The notes under the pieces were generated by a model that saw only the letters and a list, made by a program, of their open reading frames with translations, made no database searches and was not told the DNA's origin. From positions 1 through 39,692 of the forward strand of contig JAYWHH010000017.1 of the NCBI GenBank assembly GCA_043777815.1: a stretch of 39,692 nucleotides of DNA, read 5' to 3'. Numbering within the stretch: position 1 is the first letter of the stretch; each line of letters begins with the position of its first letter. Made by a program: the position numbers and the translations under genes. This document shows positions 24,708-33,548 of this stretch, piece after piece. This DNA is from JAXMDS01 sp043777815 (GTDB taxonomy: Bacteria > Pseudomonadota > Alphaproteobacteria > Rickettsiales > Rickettsiaceae).

Positions 24708-26198
24708 TCAAAAAAAGTCTTCGGCCTGTTCAATATTGGCAATATTACCTAATGCTTGATTTAACTCATCATTTATTTCATTATCTTTTGTATTGTCATA
24801 AAAAATATCGAATAATTCTTCTTTTGACAATACATCTTTTTGATTTAATTCTTCTTCTTGTGACACTGCATACTTTTTACTTAATTCATTAGAGAATAAT
24901 AATTTATTTAAAGCAAAATTTTTCTTAAGAGTTTTAGATGTTGAGCTCAATCTTATATCATAAATAGTATTTATGCAAGTATTTAAAATTTTGCATGCCA
25001 TATCTCTTGATGATATTGATTCTTTTAAATTGATTGTATCAAAACTTTTTTTTTCGAAGTTATAGATATTAATAGTGTTATTTTTTATATCAAAAAAGAT
25101 CTTATGTGAATCTTCTGATTTACTATTCCCACTCTTGAAGCTGATAGAAAAAAAACTATTAGAACAAGGATTTTTTTCCGATTCAGGTTTAATAAAGGTT
25201 AATGTGATATATAAACTATTATCAAGCACCATACCAGAAGGACGTTGTGCGTGAGATTTTTCTATGTAAAGATCTTTTTTGATAAAAACTCTTTGAGTTA
25301 TTGGATTATAGTTTTGAAATACAAGTACATTGCCCATATAATTGTCTATGTCAATCATGTATTCACGTTCGTTGTCTGCATTATGATTGTCTATATCAAT
25401 CATGTGCTCATGTTTTCTATCAACCATCGCTTTTTTATCATTCCGATTATCGTTGCAGTCAAATATAGGGTTATATTTTTTTTCATTACAAAATCTTAAA
25501 GCAGTTTTTAATTTTTTATTTTGTAACTTTTCATCATTAAAATTAATAATTTTAATACTATGTTTAATCTTTTTATATTGTTCAGAATCAGTTTTTAAAG
25601 TAAATATATAATTTTCGCCTAATTTAGATTCAGATATTGATTTAGCAAATGTAGGAAAGTTAGCAGAATGATTCTCGATACCAAGTTTTTGTTGCTTCCA
25701 TAAATCTTTTCGACTAAAATAACAATTATAAGAGTTACAATTAAATCCAGAAAAAGTTGTTATAATGGCAGGTTGCGAACATTGAAATTCTAGTTTATAT
25801 GTGCATAATAATTTTGTAAGATATTCAAAGTCTTTGTCTTTTTTATTGAAAATTTTTAATAATTTTTCAAGGTTTAGAATTTTATCACTATCAACATACA
25901 AATTTTTATCAAGATTTTTAGTACAGCATGTGGTTTCAACATCTATCACATCTAAATTTTTAAATATTATTTTTTTAGACTGTTTTTCAACTTTTGAAAT
26001 ATTAACATTACTGAGATAATATTTATTACTGAAATAATTCATTTTTTGAAAAGTGAGACATGTTGAAAAAACAACTTTCCCATTTGTTAAGGGATAATAT
26101 CCACTTTTTTTAAGTTCTTTTTCTTTTTATGCTTCTTTTTTTCTTTTTATTCCTAATGAATCGGCATCATAACTAGCCATCAGGTAAAATTCATTCAT
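24708..26198 (-). pseudogene. MNEF-family unknown protein, copy 4, interrupted by an in-frame stop at codon 24
   Basis: The family start MNEFYL is at 26198, and the frame runs to a TAA at 26129-26127 (codon 24). The same frame then continues without further interruption to 24708. Codons 25-52 read KEKELKKSGYYPLTNGKVVF and on into the open part, where an internal ATG at 26042 could begin a 444-residue product. The body shares LYVDSDKIL, a Cys-rich strand, RVFIKKDLYIEKSH (matching KIFINKNVYVEK) and an acidic tail. It also has a duplicated HMIDIDNHNADNERE/YMIDIDN phrase near 215-235. The long intact remainder argues for a recent mutation, re-initiation, or read-through. No promoter element like those of copies 1-3 is evident. 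Confidence 0.65.
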
Positions 26199-26511
26199 AA
26201 AATTATTTTGATTATTTATATAACAATAACACATAAGTATCTAAATTTATTATTTATATTATTTAATACAAAGATAATTTCTAGCTAATCTAGATTTAAA
26301 CCTTTAAACTAAGAAAATTCGTTAATATAACCCAAAACTTCCGTGACTTTAGTTTTGCTTTATCATAAGTAATTAAATTTGCGACCCACAAACAATATTG
26401 AATTTGTGACTAACAAACAATTGAGATAAAAGTTCGCGGCACTACAGGAAAACTACCCGCAAATCCCTACTCCTAAAGCAGAAAACAATGTGAAAAAATG
26501 TAAATGAAACT
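26199..26511. other. gene-free spacer between fusA and MNEF copy 4
   Basis: A+T-rich sequence with a weak duplicate (TTGCGACCCACAAACAAT / TTGTGACTAACAAACAAT at about 26380 and 26411). No tRNA, hairpin terminator or credible ORF is visible here. Confidence 0.5.
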
Positions 26512-28596
26512 TTATTTCTTGGTCATTTGTTCCAAAACATTTCTAGGAACTGGTTCGTATTTATCAAAAACCATAGAATACGATGCGCGACCTTGAGTCA
26601 TCGAACGTAAATCGTTAATATAACCAAACATTTCTTTCAACGGTACAAATCCAATCACAAGACTCGCATTTCCAATAGCGTCGGTTGAACCAATTTGACC
26701 TCTTCGTCTATTAATATCCCCAACCACATCACCGAAATGATCTTGTGGAGTCATTACTTCTATTTTCATAATAGGCTCTAATACAATTGCTTTTGCCTTA
26801 GGTAAAGATTCACGAAAAGCACTTTTTGCTGCAGTTTCAAAAGCTAATGCGCTTGAATCTACATCATGATATGCTCCATCAGTCAATATAATTTTGAAAT
26901 CTGTAACGTGGTAACCATATTGACCACTATTTGAAGCCTCTGTAAATCCTTTTTCAACAGCAGGGATATATTCTTTCGGAATTGATCCTCCAACTATTTT
27001 ATTTTCAAATACGAATCCAGCTCCTGCCTCTAGTGGCTCTATACTAAATTTAACTTTAGCAAATTGGCCTGCTCCACCAGTTTGTTTTTTATGGGTATAA
27101 TCACAGTCAACTTTCTCAGTAACTGTTTCTTTAAAAGTAACCTGTGGAGCACCTGTATTACACTCTACCCCGAACTCTCTTTTTATTCTATCTACAATAA
27201 TATCAAGATGTAATTCTCCCATACCTTTTAACTGGAATTCTCCAGTTTGAGAGTTTGTGGTTACTCTCAAGGATGGATCTTCTGAAGCTAATTTTATGCA
27301 TGCAATACCAAGTCTATCTTGATCATTTTTCTTTTTAGCCTCTAAAGCTATTTCGATTACCGGCTCAGGTACATCTAATTTTTCTAAAATAATAAAAGCG
27401 CTATTACCTTTGTTTGCGCATAAGGTATCGCCAGTAATGGTGTACTTTAACCCAGGAATCGCAACTATATCTCCAGCATTTGCTTCCTGAATATCTTCTC
27501 TTTGATTAGCGTGCATTTTAATCAATCTACCTATTCTTTCTTCTTTATTTTTAAGACTGTTATAAACTGTCATACCCGTGCTGAGTTTTCCAGTATAAAG
27601 ACGTACGAAAGTCAAATTACCAACAAATTTATCAGTCATGCTTTTAAAAGCTAATCCAGAGAATGGAGTGTCTAAAGAAATTTCCCTTGTAATCTCTTCA
27701 TTATCAGCATTAGTTCCTCTAACAAATTTATGGTCAAGTGGGGAAGGCAAATAATCTATTACAGCATCAAGTAATGTTTGAACGCCTTTATTCTTGAAAG
27801 CAGAACCGCATAATACCGCAACAATAGTATTATTTACTGTACATTTTCTTATGCATTTCTTTATTTCTGCCTCAGTAATTTCTTCACCAGCTAAAAACTT
27901 CATCATTATTTCTTCATCTTCCATGACTACTTGCTCAAGCATATTGTCCCTATATTCTTTAGCTAAATCATATTCTGGCATACCTTCAACTAGATCTACT
28001 TGATCAAAATTATCACCCATGTCGTCACCTTGCCATGTAATTTTCTTCATAGTGACCAAGTCTATTACGCCTTTAAATTGATCTTCTGCTCCAACTGGTA
28101 ATTGAATTGGAACTGGCTTCGAACCTAACTTTTCTTTTATATCATTAACTGCTTTTAAAAAATTAGCTCCAATTCTGTCCATTTTATTAACAAAACAAAT
28201 TCTTGGTACGCGATATTTATCAGCCTGTCTCCAAACAGTTTCTGATTGAGGTTGAACCCCAGCTACAGCGCACAATAAAGCCACAGCTCCATCTAAAACC
28301 CTCATAGATCTTTCTACTTCAATAGTAAAATCCACGTGTCCTGGAGTATCAATGATATTAATACGTTTATGTTTCCAAAAACATGTTGTAGCAGCGGAAG
28401 TAATTGTAATACCCCTTTCTTGTTCCTGCTCCATCCAATCCATTGTGGCCGCTCCTTCGTGGACCTCACCTATCTTGTGTGATTTACCCGTATAAAACAA
28501 TATTCTTTCCGTTGTTGTGGTTTTGCCAGCATCAATATGTGCCGCTATGCCAATATTCCTTGTATCACCAAGATGGTCTCCTATTTTTATACTCAT
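26512..28596 (-). CDS. fusA: translation elongation factor G
   Basis: EF-G is the GTPase that moves tRNA and mRNA through the ribosome and helps recycle it. The 694 residues are full length. G1 AHIDAGKT (19-26), G2 RGIT (61-64), G3 DTPGH (83-87) and G4 NKMD (137-140) are intact. Domains II-V follow, with the domain IV stretch YHDVDSSALAFETAAKSAFRE near the C-terminus. No insertions are present, unlike several neighbouring genes. A Shine-Dalgarno-like AGGGA lies about 8 bp upstream of the ATG, uncommon in this window. The usual rpsL-rpsG-fusA-tuf cluster is absent: fusA stands alone and is divergent from petA. Confidence 0.99.
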   Translation of the reverse strand: MSIKIGDHLGDTRNIGIAAHIDAGKTTTTERILFYTGKSHKIGEVHEGAATMDWMEQEQERGITITSAATTCFWKHKRINIIDTPGHVDFTIEVERSMRVLDGAVALLCAVAGVQPQSETVWRQADKYRVPRICFVNKMDRIGANFLKAVNDIKEKLGSKPVPIQLPVGAEDQFKGVIDLVTMKKITWQGDDMGDNFDQVDLVEGMPEYDLAKEYRDNMLEQVVMEDEEIMMKFLAGEEITEAEIKKCIRKCTVNNTIVAVLCGSAFKNKGVQTLLDAVIDYLPSPLDHKFVRGTNADNEEITREISLDTPFSGLAFKSMTDKFVGNLTFVRLYTGKLSTGMTVYNSLKNKEERIGRLIKMHANQREDIQEANAGDIVAIPGLKYTITGDTLCANKGNSAFIILEKLDVPEPVIEIALEAKKKNDQDRLGIACIKLASEDPSLRVTTNSQTGEFQLKGMGELHLDIIVDRIKREFGVECNTGAPQVTFKETVTEKVDCDYTHKKQTGGAGQFAKVKFSIEPLEAGAGFVFENKIVGGSIPKEYIPAVEKGFTEASNSGQYGYHVTDFKIILTDGAYHDVDSSALAFETAAKSAFRESLPKAKAIVLEPIMKIEVMTPQDHFGDVVGDINRRRGQIGSTDAIGNASLVIGFVPLKEMFGYINDLRSMTQGRASYSMVFDKYEPVPRNVLEQMTKK

Positions 28597-28631
28597 TTTA
28601 TTTATTCCCTGTTTTGCAAATTGAATATTAG

Positions 28632-28644
28632 ATTATACTATAAT
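28632..28644. promoter_or_regulatory. overlapping divergent -10 boxes for fusA and petA
   Basis: The 70-bp gap between the divergent starts contains ATTATACTATAAT. Read on the plus strand, 28639-28644 is TATAAT, 22 bp before the petA ATG. Read on the minus strand, 28637-28632 is also TATAAT, 35 bp before the fusA ATG. For petA, TTGCAA at 28614-28619 is a possible -35 with 19-bp spacing. The two polymerase sites would exclude each other. Confidence 0.45.
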
Positions 28645-28666
28645 TATTAATCATTTCATATCAACC

Positions 28667-29620
28667 ATGAGTTTAAAAAAAAGCAATTCGTCGTTGAAAA
28701 TATCAGATCGGGCATTAGATAATAAATCTGATAATGAGTCAACATTTAATGCAACAAACAATAAATCTGATAATGAATCAACATTCGGTATAACAACTAT
28801 CAATATAAATAATTGTATTAATAGTTCTGATAATAACTTACATAACACTGGAAGTAATATACAAAACACTGGAAGCAATATACAGAACACTGGGAGAAGC
28901 TTGCATAACACTGGGGACAATCTACAGAACACTAACAATGACCCTGACAATAACCCTGACAACAGCTTGCAAAGCTCTGACAATAATTTACAAAACATTG
29001 GAAGCAATATACAGAACACTGGGAGAAACCTACATAACACTGGGGACAATCTACATAACACTGGGAGAAACCTACAAGACACTGATAATGACCCTGACAA
29101 AAGCTTACAAATCTCTGAAAACAGCTTACAAGATCCCAATAAAAGAAATTTCTTAGATTTAGTAATCACCGGATTTGGTTGTATAGGAACCGCATGTGCT
29201 ATCTACCCATTTTTATCCTCATTTAATCCTGCAAAAGATACAGTAGCTAATAGTACTATTGAAATTGACTTAACGGAAATTCAAATAGGTGCCACTAAGG
29301 TATTTTCTTGGCAGGGTAAGCCTATTTTTGTGCGACATAGAACCAAAGAAGAGATTTTATTGGCCAATGAAGTTGAAATATCTATATTAAAAGATTCGGA
29401 AAGCGATGCAACTAGAGTAAAGCGCCCAGAGTGGTTGATTGTGATAGGAATTTGTACTCATCTTGGTTGTGTTCCTAAATGTCAAAAAAATGGGTGGCTG
29501 TGTCCTTGTCATGGTTCACGTTATGATACCTCTGGAAGAATTATTTCTGGTCCAGCACCAACAAACCTAGCCGTTCCACCATATGAGTTTATTAGTTCTA
29601 CATTAATAAAAATTGGTTAA
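28667..29620 (+). CDS. petA: ubiquinol-cytochrome c reductase Rieske iron-sulfur subunit with a repeat-built N-terminal insertion
   Basis: The Rieske subunit carries electrons from ubiquinol to cytochrome c1 in complex III. Both cluster boxes are intact: CTHLGC (263-268; ligands C263, H265) and CPCHGS (279-284; ligands C279, H282), with C268 and C281 for the disulfide. The membrane anchor follows KRNFLDLVITGFG (159-171), where normal proteins have their N-terminus. Residues ~2-157 are extra: from about 55 to 150 they are built of a seven-residue unit of the type SNIQNTG/RNLHNTG, repeated about ten times and interrupted by DNDPDK-like strings. The insertion precedes the anchor and would be cytoplasmic before export. 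petB and petC are not adjacent, in contrast to the usual petABC order. Confidence 0.93.
   Translation: MSLKKSNSSLKISDRALDNKSDNESTFNATNNKSDNESTFGITTININNCINSSDNNLHNTGSNIQNTGSNIQNTGRSLHNTGDNLQNTNNDPDNNPDNSLQSSDNNLQNIGSNIQNTGRNLHNTGDNLHNTGRNLQDTDNDPDKSLQISENSLQDPNKRNFLDLVITGFGCIGTACAIYPFLSSFNPAKDTVANSTIEIDLTEIQIGATKVFSWQGKPIFVRHRTKEEILLANEVEISILKDSESDATRVKRPEWLIVIGICTHLGCVPKCQKNGWLCPCHGSRYDTSGRIISGPAPTNLAVPPYEFISSTLIKIG
28840..29125 (+). repeat. 21-bp coding repeats in petA
   Basis: Units such as AACACTGGRAGYAAYATACA recur about ten times, in frame and with synonymous or conservative differences. A larger duplicate is also visible (TTACAAAACATTGGAAGC... at about 28987 resembling 28847). All repeats keep the petA frame. 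Confidence 0.9.
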
Positions 29621-29870
29621 ATGAAATGCGATAGTGCATGATTATAGTTAAATCAAACTTTACATATCAAGATTATTTTGGCTTGTTTATATTGTAATTT
29701 GATCTCAATAAATTTTATTTAATTTCAACACTATTTTTTGCTCGTGCTATTTCACTTGTGCTCGTAATATTTTGTGCTTGTACTATTTTACTTGTGCTTG
29801 ATTAAATCTTGTTAAAGATATTAAGGTTTTATTAAGATCCATTAACATAAAAATTCACTCTAAAATTTTA

Positions 29871-31613
29871 TTAAACTATATTGTTATAAAAACTTACTAA
29901 ATAATTAATAATTTGATTAATTCCAACTTCCAATATATCTAAACTCTTAGTAAAAGAAATACGGATGCAGAAATCATTGCCAAAAGGTTTTCCTGAAATG
30001 ACAGCCACGTGTGCTTGATATAACAATTCTTTCGTCACCTCTTCAATTGTTTTGTTAGTTTTATTCAAGAAAGGTTTTAAATTTAAAAAAATATAAAAAG
30101 CGCCCTGAGGTCTAATAAACGTAATACCAAATTCCTCTAAACACTCCAATTTCTTACACATGAACTCTTTTCTAGATAAATATGTAGCTTTGAATTGATT
30201 AATATAGCTTTGGTAGACTTTAGTATTATTATTTTCTTCATTTAAAGCAGCAATCATGGCGTATTGAACTATATTACAAACGTTACTAATTTGTTGAGAT
30301 TGAATATTCTGTATGGCATTAATCAAGCTAGCATTTTTACTAACCAGCCATCCCAATCGCCACCCCATCATGGCATATTTTTTTGAAGGACCATTAATAA
30401 TAATTAAATTATTTAAAAAGCTTTCATTGTGATCTGGATTTTGTATAGAAGTACAACTTTTACTTTGTATTTTATTTGGATTAAAGCCTGTATTGTGACT
30501 CAAGTTTTGTCCCGAGCTTTGAACTAAGTATTTCTTTAAGCCTTTTTGTCCTGAGACCTGATCTTGCTCCGATCCCTGATCCTGCCTTAAGCTTTGATTC
30601 GGATCTTGTCCTGAGACCTGATCTTGCTCCGATTCCTGATCTTGTTTCGAGAATTGATTCGGCTCTTGTCCCGAGCCCTGACGCTGATCTTGCTCTGAGT
30701 CCTGAAGCGGTTCTTGATCTTGTATTGAGGGTTGATCTTGTATTGAGCTTTGATTCGGCTCTTGTCCCGAGACCTGATCTTGCTCTGAGTCCTGACGCGG
30801 TTCTTGATCTTGTATTGAGCTTTGATTCATGTTTTGTGCTGAATTTAAACTTGAATCTTGATCTTGCACCAAGCCATGACGCGGCTCTTGTGCCGAGCTC
30901 TGACTCAAATCAGATAATATTTTCACCAAAGGTTTATATTTTTCTTCGTCATAGATTAAAAAATCATATATGTCATCAGCAATAATGTATATATTGTGTT
31001 TAATTGCGATCATCAAAACTTGGCTAAGAAATTCTGGATCATAAACTATTCCTGTAGGGTTATTAGGAGAGTTAAGGAGGAGAAATTTAGTCTTAGCAGT
31101 AATTGCATTTTCTAAATCTAAAACTGAAAATTGTAATGCTTCATCGCTTGGCAAGAAAACGGGCTTACCTTTAAACAACTTAATTACCGCTTCATAACTT
31201 GGCCAATATGGAGTGGGAATAATTATTTCGTCTTGATCATTTAGGGTCGCAAGAAACAAATTAAACAATCCTTGTTTGCAGCCGTTGGTCACAATAACGT
31301 CGTTTAAAGAATAAAACTGTTGATCTAAAGATATGTTGATATTTGTAGCTATTTTTCCTCTCAAATCTGGAAGACCAACTGATGATGTGTAGCGATTAGT
31401 TAAAAAATTGTCTATTGCGGCTTTAGCGGCATTTTTAATATATTCCGGAACATCTTGATCTGGCTCCCCTGCCGTTAAAGCTATAACTTCAATATTTTGA
31501 CGCTTCAAGTCTTCAATTATTTTGTTTACACCTAAGGTTGCTGAGCCCTTAAGTTCCATTATTACATTTGAAAGTAAATTAGACTTTCTTAGCATATTTT
31601 CAACTGGTTTCAT
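29871..31613 (-). CDS. class I aspartate-type aminotransferase with a ~160-residue Gln/Asp/Ser repeat insertion
   Basis: A PLP-dependent fold type I aminotransferase, of the aspartate aminotransferase subgroup common in Rickettsia. The core is complete: LTAGEPDQDVP (47-56), NSPNNPTG (181-188), ADDIYD (212-217), PLP-lysine K411 in NGPSKKYAMMGWRLGW, and the carboxylate-binding Arg in FCIRISF near the end. Normal length is ~400; this is 580. The excess lies between about 236 and 398, between the strand carrying ADDIYD and the PLP-lysine segment. It consists of degenerate copies of a ~27-30-residue unit resembling SEQDQVSGQEPNQSSIQDQ. The frame is kept throughout, and the core shows no sign of decay, so activity is likely retained. 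Exact substrate is unproven. Confidence 0.9.
   Translation of the reverse strand: MKPVENMLRKSNLLSNVIMELKGSATLGVNKIIEDLKRQNIEVIALTAGEPDQDVPEYIKNAAKAAIDNFLTNRYTSSVGLPDLRGKIATNINISLDQQFYSLNDVIVTNGCKQGLFNLFLATLNDQDEIIIPTPYWPSYEAVIKLFKGKPVFLPSDEALQFSVLDLENAITAKTKFLLLNSPNNPTGIVYDPEFLSQVLMIAIKHNIYIIADDIYDFLIYDEEKYKPLVKILSDLSQSSAQEPRHGLVQDQDSSLNSAQNMNQSSIQDQEPRQDSEQDQVSGQEPNQSSIQDQPSIQDQEPLQDSEQDQRQGSGQEPNQFSKQDQESEQDQVSGQDPNQSLRQDQGSEQDQVSGQKGLKKYLVQSSGQNLSHNTGFNPNKIQSKSCTSIQNPDHNESFLNNLIIINGPSKKYAMMGWRLGWLVSKNASLINAIQNIQSQQISNVCNIVQYAMIAALNEENNNTKVYQSYINQFKATYLSRKEFMCKKLECLEEFGITFIRPQGAFYIFLNLKPFLNKTNKTIEEVTKELLYQAHVAVISGKPFGNDFCIRISFTKSLDILEVGINQIINYLVSFYNNIV
30548..30905 (-). repeat. in-frame Gln/Asp/Ser-coding repeats in the aminotransferase gene
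   Basis: Strings such as GTCCTGAGACCTGATCTTGC (plus-strand reading) recur at about 30549, 30608 and, changed slightly, 30663 and 30766. The CTTGATCTTGTATTGAGSKTTGAT strings recur near 30713-30750 and 30812. They form imperfect higher-order copies of about 60-100 bp. All keep the aminotransferase frame. Confidence 0.88.
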
Positions 31614-31877
31614 ATTGTTAAATTAACATATAAACGGATTGGTATATTATAAATCTTTTTAGTTTTAAAAAGACACTTACTAGCCTTTAAAGACACTTAA
31701 TTAAACATAAAATTAGACCTAAGAAACCTTATACCAGCAATCATTAGTAATCATTCTGTGGTAGCTTGATTATAAATTTGTGTTCTTTTAGTCAACTGAT
31801 TTTAAGCTTAGATATCTTAGCTTTTCGTTTAAAAAATTGACTTTGTAAAGTTTTTATTATACAATTAACATATAAAT

Positions 31878-31955
31878 GGCGACTGTAGCTCAGTTGGTTA
31901 GAGCACCAGATTGTGGTTCTGGGGGTCGCCGGTTCGAAACCGGTCAGCCGCCCCA
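31878..31955 (+). tRNA. tRNA-His (anticodon GTG)
   Basis: The cloverleaf has an extra G at -1 (31878) opposite C73, the tRNA-His identity pair. The acceptor GCGACTG pairs with CAGCCGC with one A-C mismatch at the fourth pair. The anticodon arm is CCAGA-TTGTGGT-TCTGG and the T-arm GCCGG-TTCGAAA-CCGGT. CCA is encoded at 31953-31955. Confidence 0.96.
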
Positions 31956-31974
31956 TTCTTTCTAAAGTTTTTTT

Positions 31975-32002
31975 AAGAGCTTTTTTTGATAAGCTCTTTT
32001 TT
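31975..32002 (+). terminator. Rho-independent terminator after tRNA-His
   Basis: AAGAGCTT (31975-31982) and AAGCTCTT (31991-31998) form an 8-bp stem with an 8-base loop, followed by a T run to 32002. A partial copy of the hairpin's left arm (TTTTTTTAAGAGCTTTTTT) occurs again near 32040. Confidence 0.75.
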
Positions 32003-32114
32003 CAATTATTTTAAAATCCTCATTTTTAAAGTTCTTTATTTTTTTAAGAGCTTTTTTATGAAGTCTATTTTCAATAATTAGTTTTATACTATATATTATT
32101 GGCTAGATATAAAA

Positions 32115-33113
32115 ATGCAAATACGAAATAATATCAAACAAGTTATTATTCAGTTTTTAAATCATCGCAAAGCGGGGTTAAAAAATTTACCAAATATTAT
32201 AAATCATCAAAATAACATTGAAAATGATGAGATGGCAAATATTGTATTAAAAAAAATCTTAACAATAATAAATATTTTAGTAATCGATCTTGATTCGCTT
32301 TTAAAGTGCTTAGGACCTTATATGAATAAGTCTAAAATCTGTAAAATTAAATTATTAATAACTAGATTAGAAAAAAAGTCTTTAGAAACATGGGATCATC
32401 AAATGCCTTTCAGATTGTACTATAATCAAAAAGAAAAAATTCAAGAAATTAAATCACAAATTAAAAAAAATAAAGAAAAAGATAACGAATTCATGATAAG
32501 TGCTAATGCTCAAATTAATTCAATAGATTCTAATGCTGAAATTAATTCAATAGATTCTAATAATAAAGTTTCAATATCTCCTGAGTTAAAAGAAAAGTTT
32601 TTTATACTTAAATTTATCACAATATATGAAAAGAAATTTCTAGAGATTTATGCCACTAGAAATAAAATAATTAAAAATATATTAGATGAAAATGAGATTA
32701 ATATAGCAGTATTATTAACCTTGAAAAATAAAATTATGAATTTTAAAAGTTCAGATATAAATATAGATTGTGTAACTTTAGATGTTAAGTATTTAAATGT
32801 TCAAGGTGAAGAGGAAATTCTTAGTATATCCATTGAAGAGTTGAATGAAATTATATCATTTTTAAGAAATCCAAAATATTCTGATGAAGATTTAACAATC
32901 TCTCATAAGCAGTGTAAGTTGCTGTACAATAATTCAATAAATATAATTTTAAAAGAAATTAATAAAATTTATGAAGCTTTATGCAACCAAGCACCTCAAT
33001 ACCTTAACATCACAGAAGAGGATTTTAAGCCTTATGCTCATCATAAAGTAGAAGATTTTGTAGAAGGTCAAATGGATTTACTTATTTTTGGCGACTTAAA
33101 TAATATTTCATAA
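32115..33113 (+). CDS. unknown helical protein, 332 residues
   Basis: No family is recognised. The sequence is Ile/Lys/Asn/Glu rich and predicted almost wholly alpha-helical, without signal peptide or membrane segments. The first ~80 residues resemble the layout of the two following genes: helices rich in Ile, Leu and Lys and no Gly. There is a small internal duplication (AQINSIDSNAEINSIDSN, about residues 135-152). The C-terminus EDFVEGQMDLLIFGDLNN is acidic. It is the first of three consecutive plus-strand unknown genes after tRNA-His. Cytosolic or secreted location cannot be decided. Confidence 0.7.
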   Translation: MQIRNNIKQVIIQFLNHRKAGLKNLPNIINHQNNIENDEMANIVLKKILTIINILVIDLDSLLKCLGPYMNKSKICKIKLLITRLEKKSLETWDHQMPFRLYYNQKEKIQEIKSQIKKNKEKDNEFMISANAQINSIDSNAEINSIDSNNKVSISPELKEKFFILKFITIYEKKFLEIYATRNKIIKNILDENEINIAVLLTLKNKIMNFKSSDINIDCVTLDVKYLNVQGEEEILSISIEELNEIISFLRNPKYSDEDLTISHKQCKLLYNNSINIILKEINKIYEALCNQAPQYLNITEEDFKPYAHHKVEDFVEGQMDLLIFGDLNNIS

Positions 33114-33423
33114 TCTTAAAACTACAGATCAAATTCCTTATGCAATAAAGCCTGAATTTCTTAAAACTATAGATTAGGTTCTTTATGCAGAATTTCTTAA
33201 AGCTACAGATCAAGTTCTTTATGCAATAAAGCCTGAATTTCTTAAAACTATAGATCGGGCGCATTGAATCTATAGAAGAAATGCAAACACACGCACAAGC
33301 ATTATAGTCATATTTTATATTTCAAATTTAAAAGATATAAGATTGTTAGATATAGGCGAAGCAGGTGATGCGCCCAATGAATAAAAAAAATTGAAGCAGG
33401 TGATGCGCCCTAATGAATAAAAG
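33114..33423. repeat. spacer of tandem repeats plus a decayed gene-tail copy
   Basis: From 33114 to 33255 a unit of CTTAAAACTAYAGATYA followed by CTTTATGCAATAAAGCCTGAATTT recurs three to four times. From 33271 a decayed copy of the 3' part of the next gene begins (TATAGAAGAAATGCAA, matching 34141-34156). It ends in GAAGCAGGTGATGCGCCC twice (33360 and 33393), which matches the C-terminal coding sequence of the 226-residue gene. No intact frame remains, so this is a remnant of a lost paralogue or a misplaced tail copy. Confidence 0.75.
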
Positions 33424-33548
33424 ATATACTTATAAAAAATAAATAAATCAACTAAACATTTCACATAATTAAAATTTAATAATTTAAAAATTATATGCTA
33501 TAATCTAAGCTATATTAATCTAACTACCTTATAATATGCAAAGCAAAT
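33424..33548 (+). repeat. 125-bp upstream cassette, copy A (promoter region of the 226-residue gene)
   Basis: This block matches 34362-34486 with the same length and about nine in ten bases, and includes the first 13 bases of each gene. It contains TATAAT at 33499-33504, 31 bp before the ATG, in TATGCTATAATC. The two downstream genes therefore probably share regulation. No Shine-Dalgarno is seen; TACCTTATAAT directly precedes the ATG in both. Confidence 0.75.

Noticed and set aside
28651..29169. Minus-strand Leu/Ser/Cys-rich ORF opposite petA
   Set aside because: It is open because the complementary 21-bp petA repeat lacks stops in that frame; the petA frame has the real domain.
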